A stretch of 5,768 nucleotides of DNA from contig JAGPBG010000164.1 in the NCBI GenBank assembly GCA_018063485.1, positions 1 through 5,768 of the forward strand. The letters run 5' to 3'. The translations under genes and the position numbers were made by a program. Origin of the DNA: Cypionkella sp. (GTDB taxonomy: Bacteria > Pseudomonadota > Alphaproteobacteria > Rhodobacterales > Rhodobacteraceae). The notes beneath the pieces are model-generated. The model was not told the origin of the DNA. It ran no database searches and saw only the letters and a list, made by a program, of their open reading frames with translations. Of the stretch, positions 5,711-5,768 are shown in pieces; the stretch's first letter is position 1, and every line of letters starts with the position of its first letter.

Positions 5711-5768
5711 ATGCGCAAGGCTTTGGGTGTAGGTGTCTTGGTGATTGGCACCGTGATCTTGGGCTGGT
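5711..5768 (+). CDS. Start of an unidentified protein with a hydrophobic N-terminus; partial at right edge
   Basis: From ATG at 5711 the frame is open to the window edge and reads MRKALGVGVLVIGTVILGW: two basic residues followed by a hydrophobic run of about 15 residues, as in a signal peptide or a first membrane segment. A G6 run at 5697-5702 sits 8 nt before this ATG and could serve as ribosome binding site. An in-frame ATG at 5705 would add two residues but lies only 2 nt from the G-run. The gene is on the same strand as dacB, about 90 bp after its stop, and may belong to the same transcript. Only 19 codons are visible, so no function is assigned and even its reality is provisional. Confidence 0.5.
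   Translation, partial: MRKALGVGVLVIGTVILGW

Noticed and set aside
5005..5751. Minus-strand open frame of 248 codons antisense to the end of dacB
   Set aside because: dacB carries SxN and KTG motifs across this stretch. The antisense product is His/Arg/Pro-rich with no recognisable domain.

Overview
The window looks like ordinary chromosomal DNA of an alphaproteobacterium, most likely of the Rhodobacterales/Rhodobacteraceae. The support is strong GC bias at third codon positions, the characteristic N-terminus of NadD, an Ndh-like flavoprotein of the type that is usually fused to SelD in that order, and a nadD-dacB gene pair. This placement rests on recalled family resemblance, not on a search. 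I see no transposon, phage, CRISPR array or obvious horizontally acquired island, and no candidate for a wholly new system.

Layout. Positions 1-978 (minus strand) hold the first 326 codons of a FAD/NAD-binding oxidoreductase that runs off the left edge. It is probably the N-terminal half of a bifunctional NADH-dehydrogenase-like/selenide,water dikinase (SelD) protein. A divergent intergenic region (979-1177) contains a perfect 7+7 bp inverted repeat and a short direct repeat. Next comes a 672-codon hydantoinase/oxoprolinase (HyuA) family gene on the plus strand (1178-3196). Only 49 bp after its stop lies an elongator-type tRNA-Met(CAT) gene (3246-3322) with a well-spaced sigma70-like promoter in the gap.

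After a 119-bp gap come nadD (3442-4038, NAD biosynthesis) and, 6 bp further on, a D-alanyl-D-alanine carboxypeptidase of the PBP4/S13 family (dacB, 4045-5619). The dacB product carries a twin-arginine-like signal peptide followed by a Pro-Gly-Ser-rich linker encoded by four 15-bp tandem repeats. At the right edge (from about 5705) another plus-strand gene appears to begin, with a hydrophobic N-terminus; too little is visible to name it.

How the genes relate. nadD and dacB are tightly packed and very likely cotranscribed, but they serve different pathways (cytoplasmic NAD+ synthesis and periplasmic peptidoglycan trimming). The oxidoreductase/SelD gene and the HyuA gene share an upstream region and may share regulation. 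A direct functional link between them cannot be shown here. Most of the interest lies in small features: the divergent operator-like palindrome, the G8 homopolymer inside the oxidoreductase gene, the compact tRNA promoter and the in-frame minisatellite in dacB.
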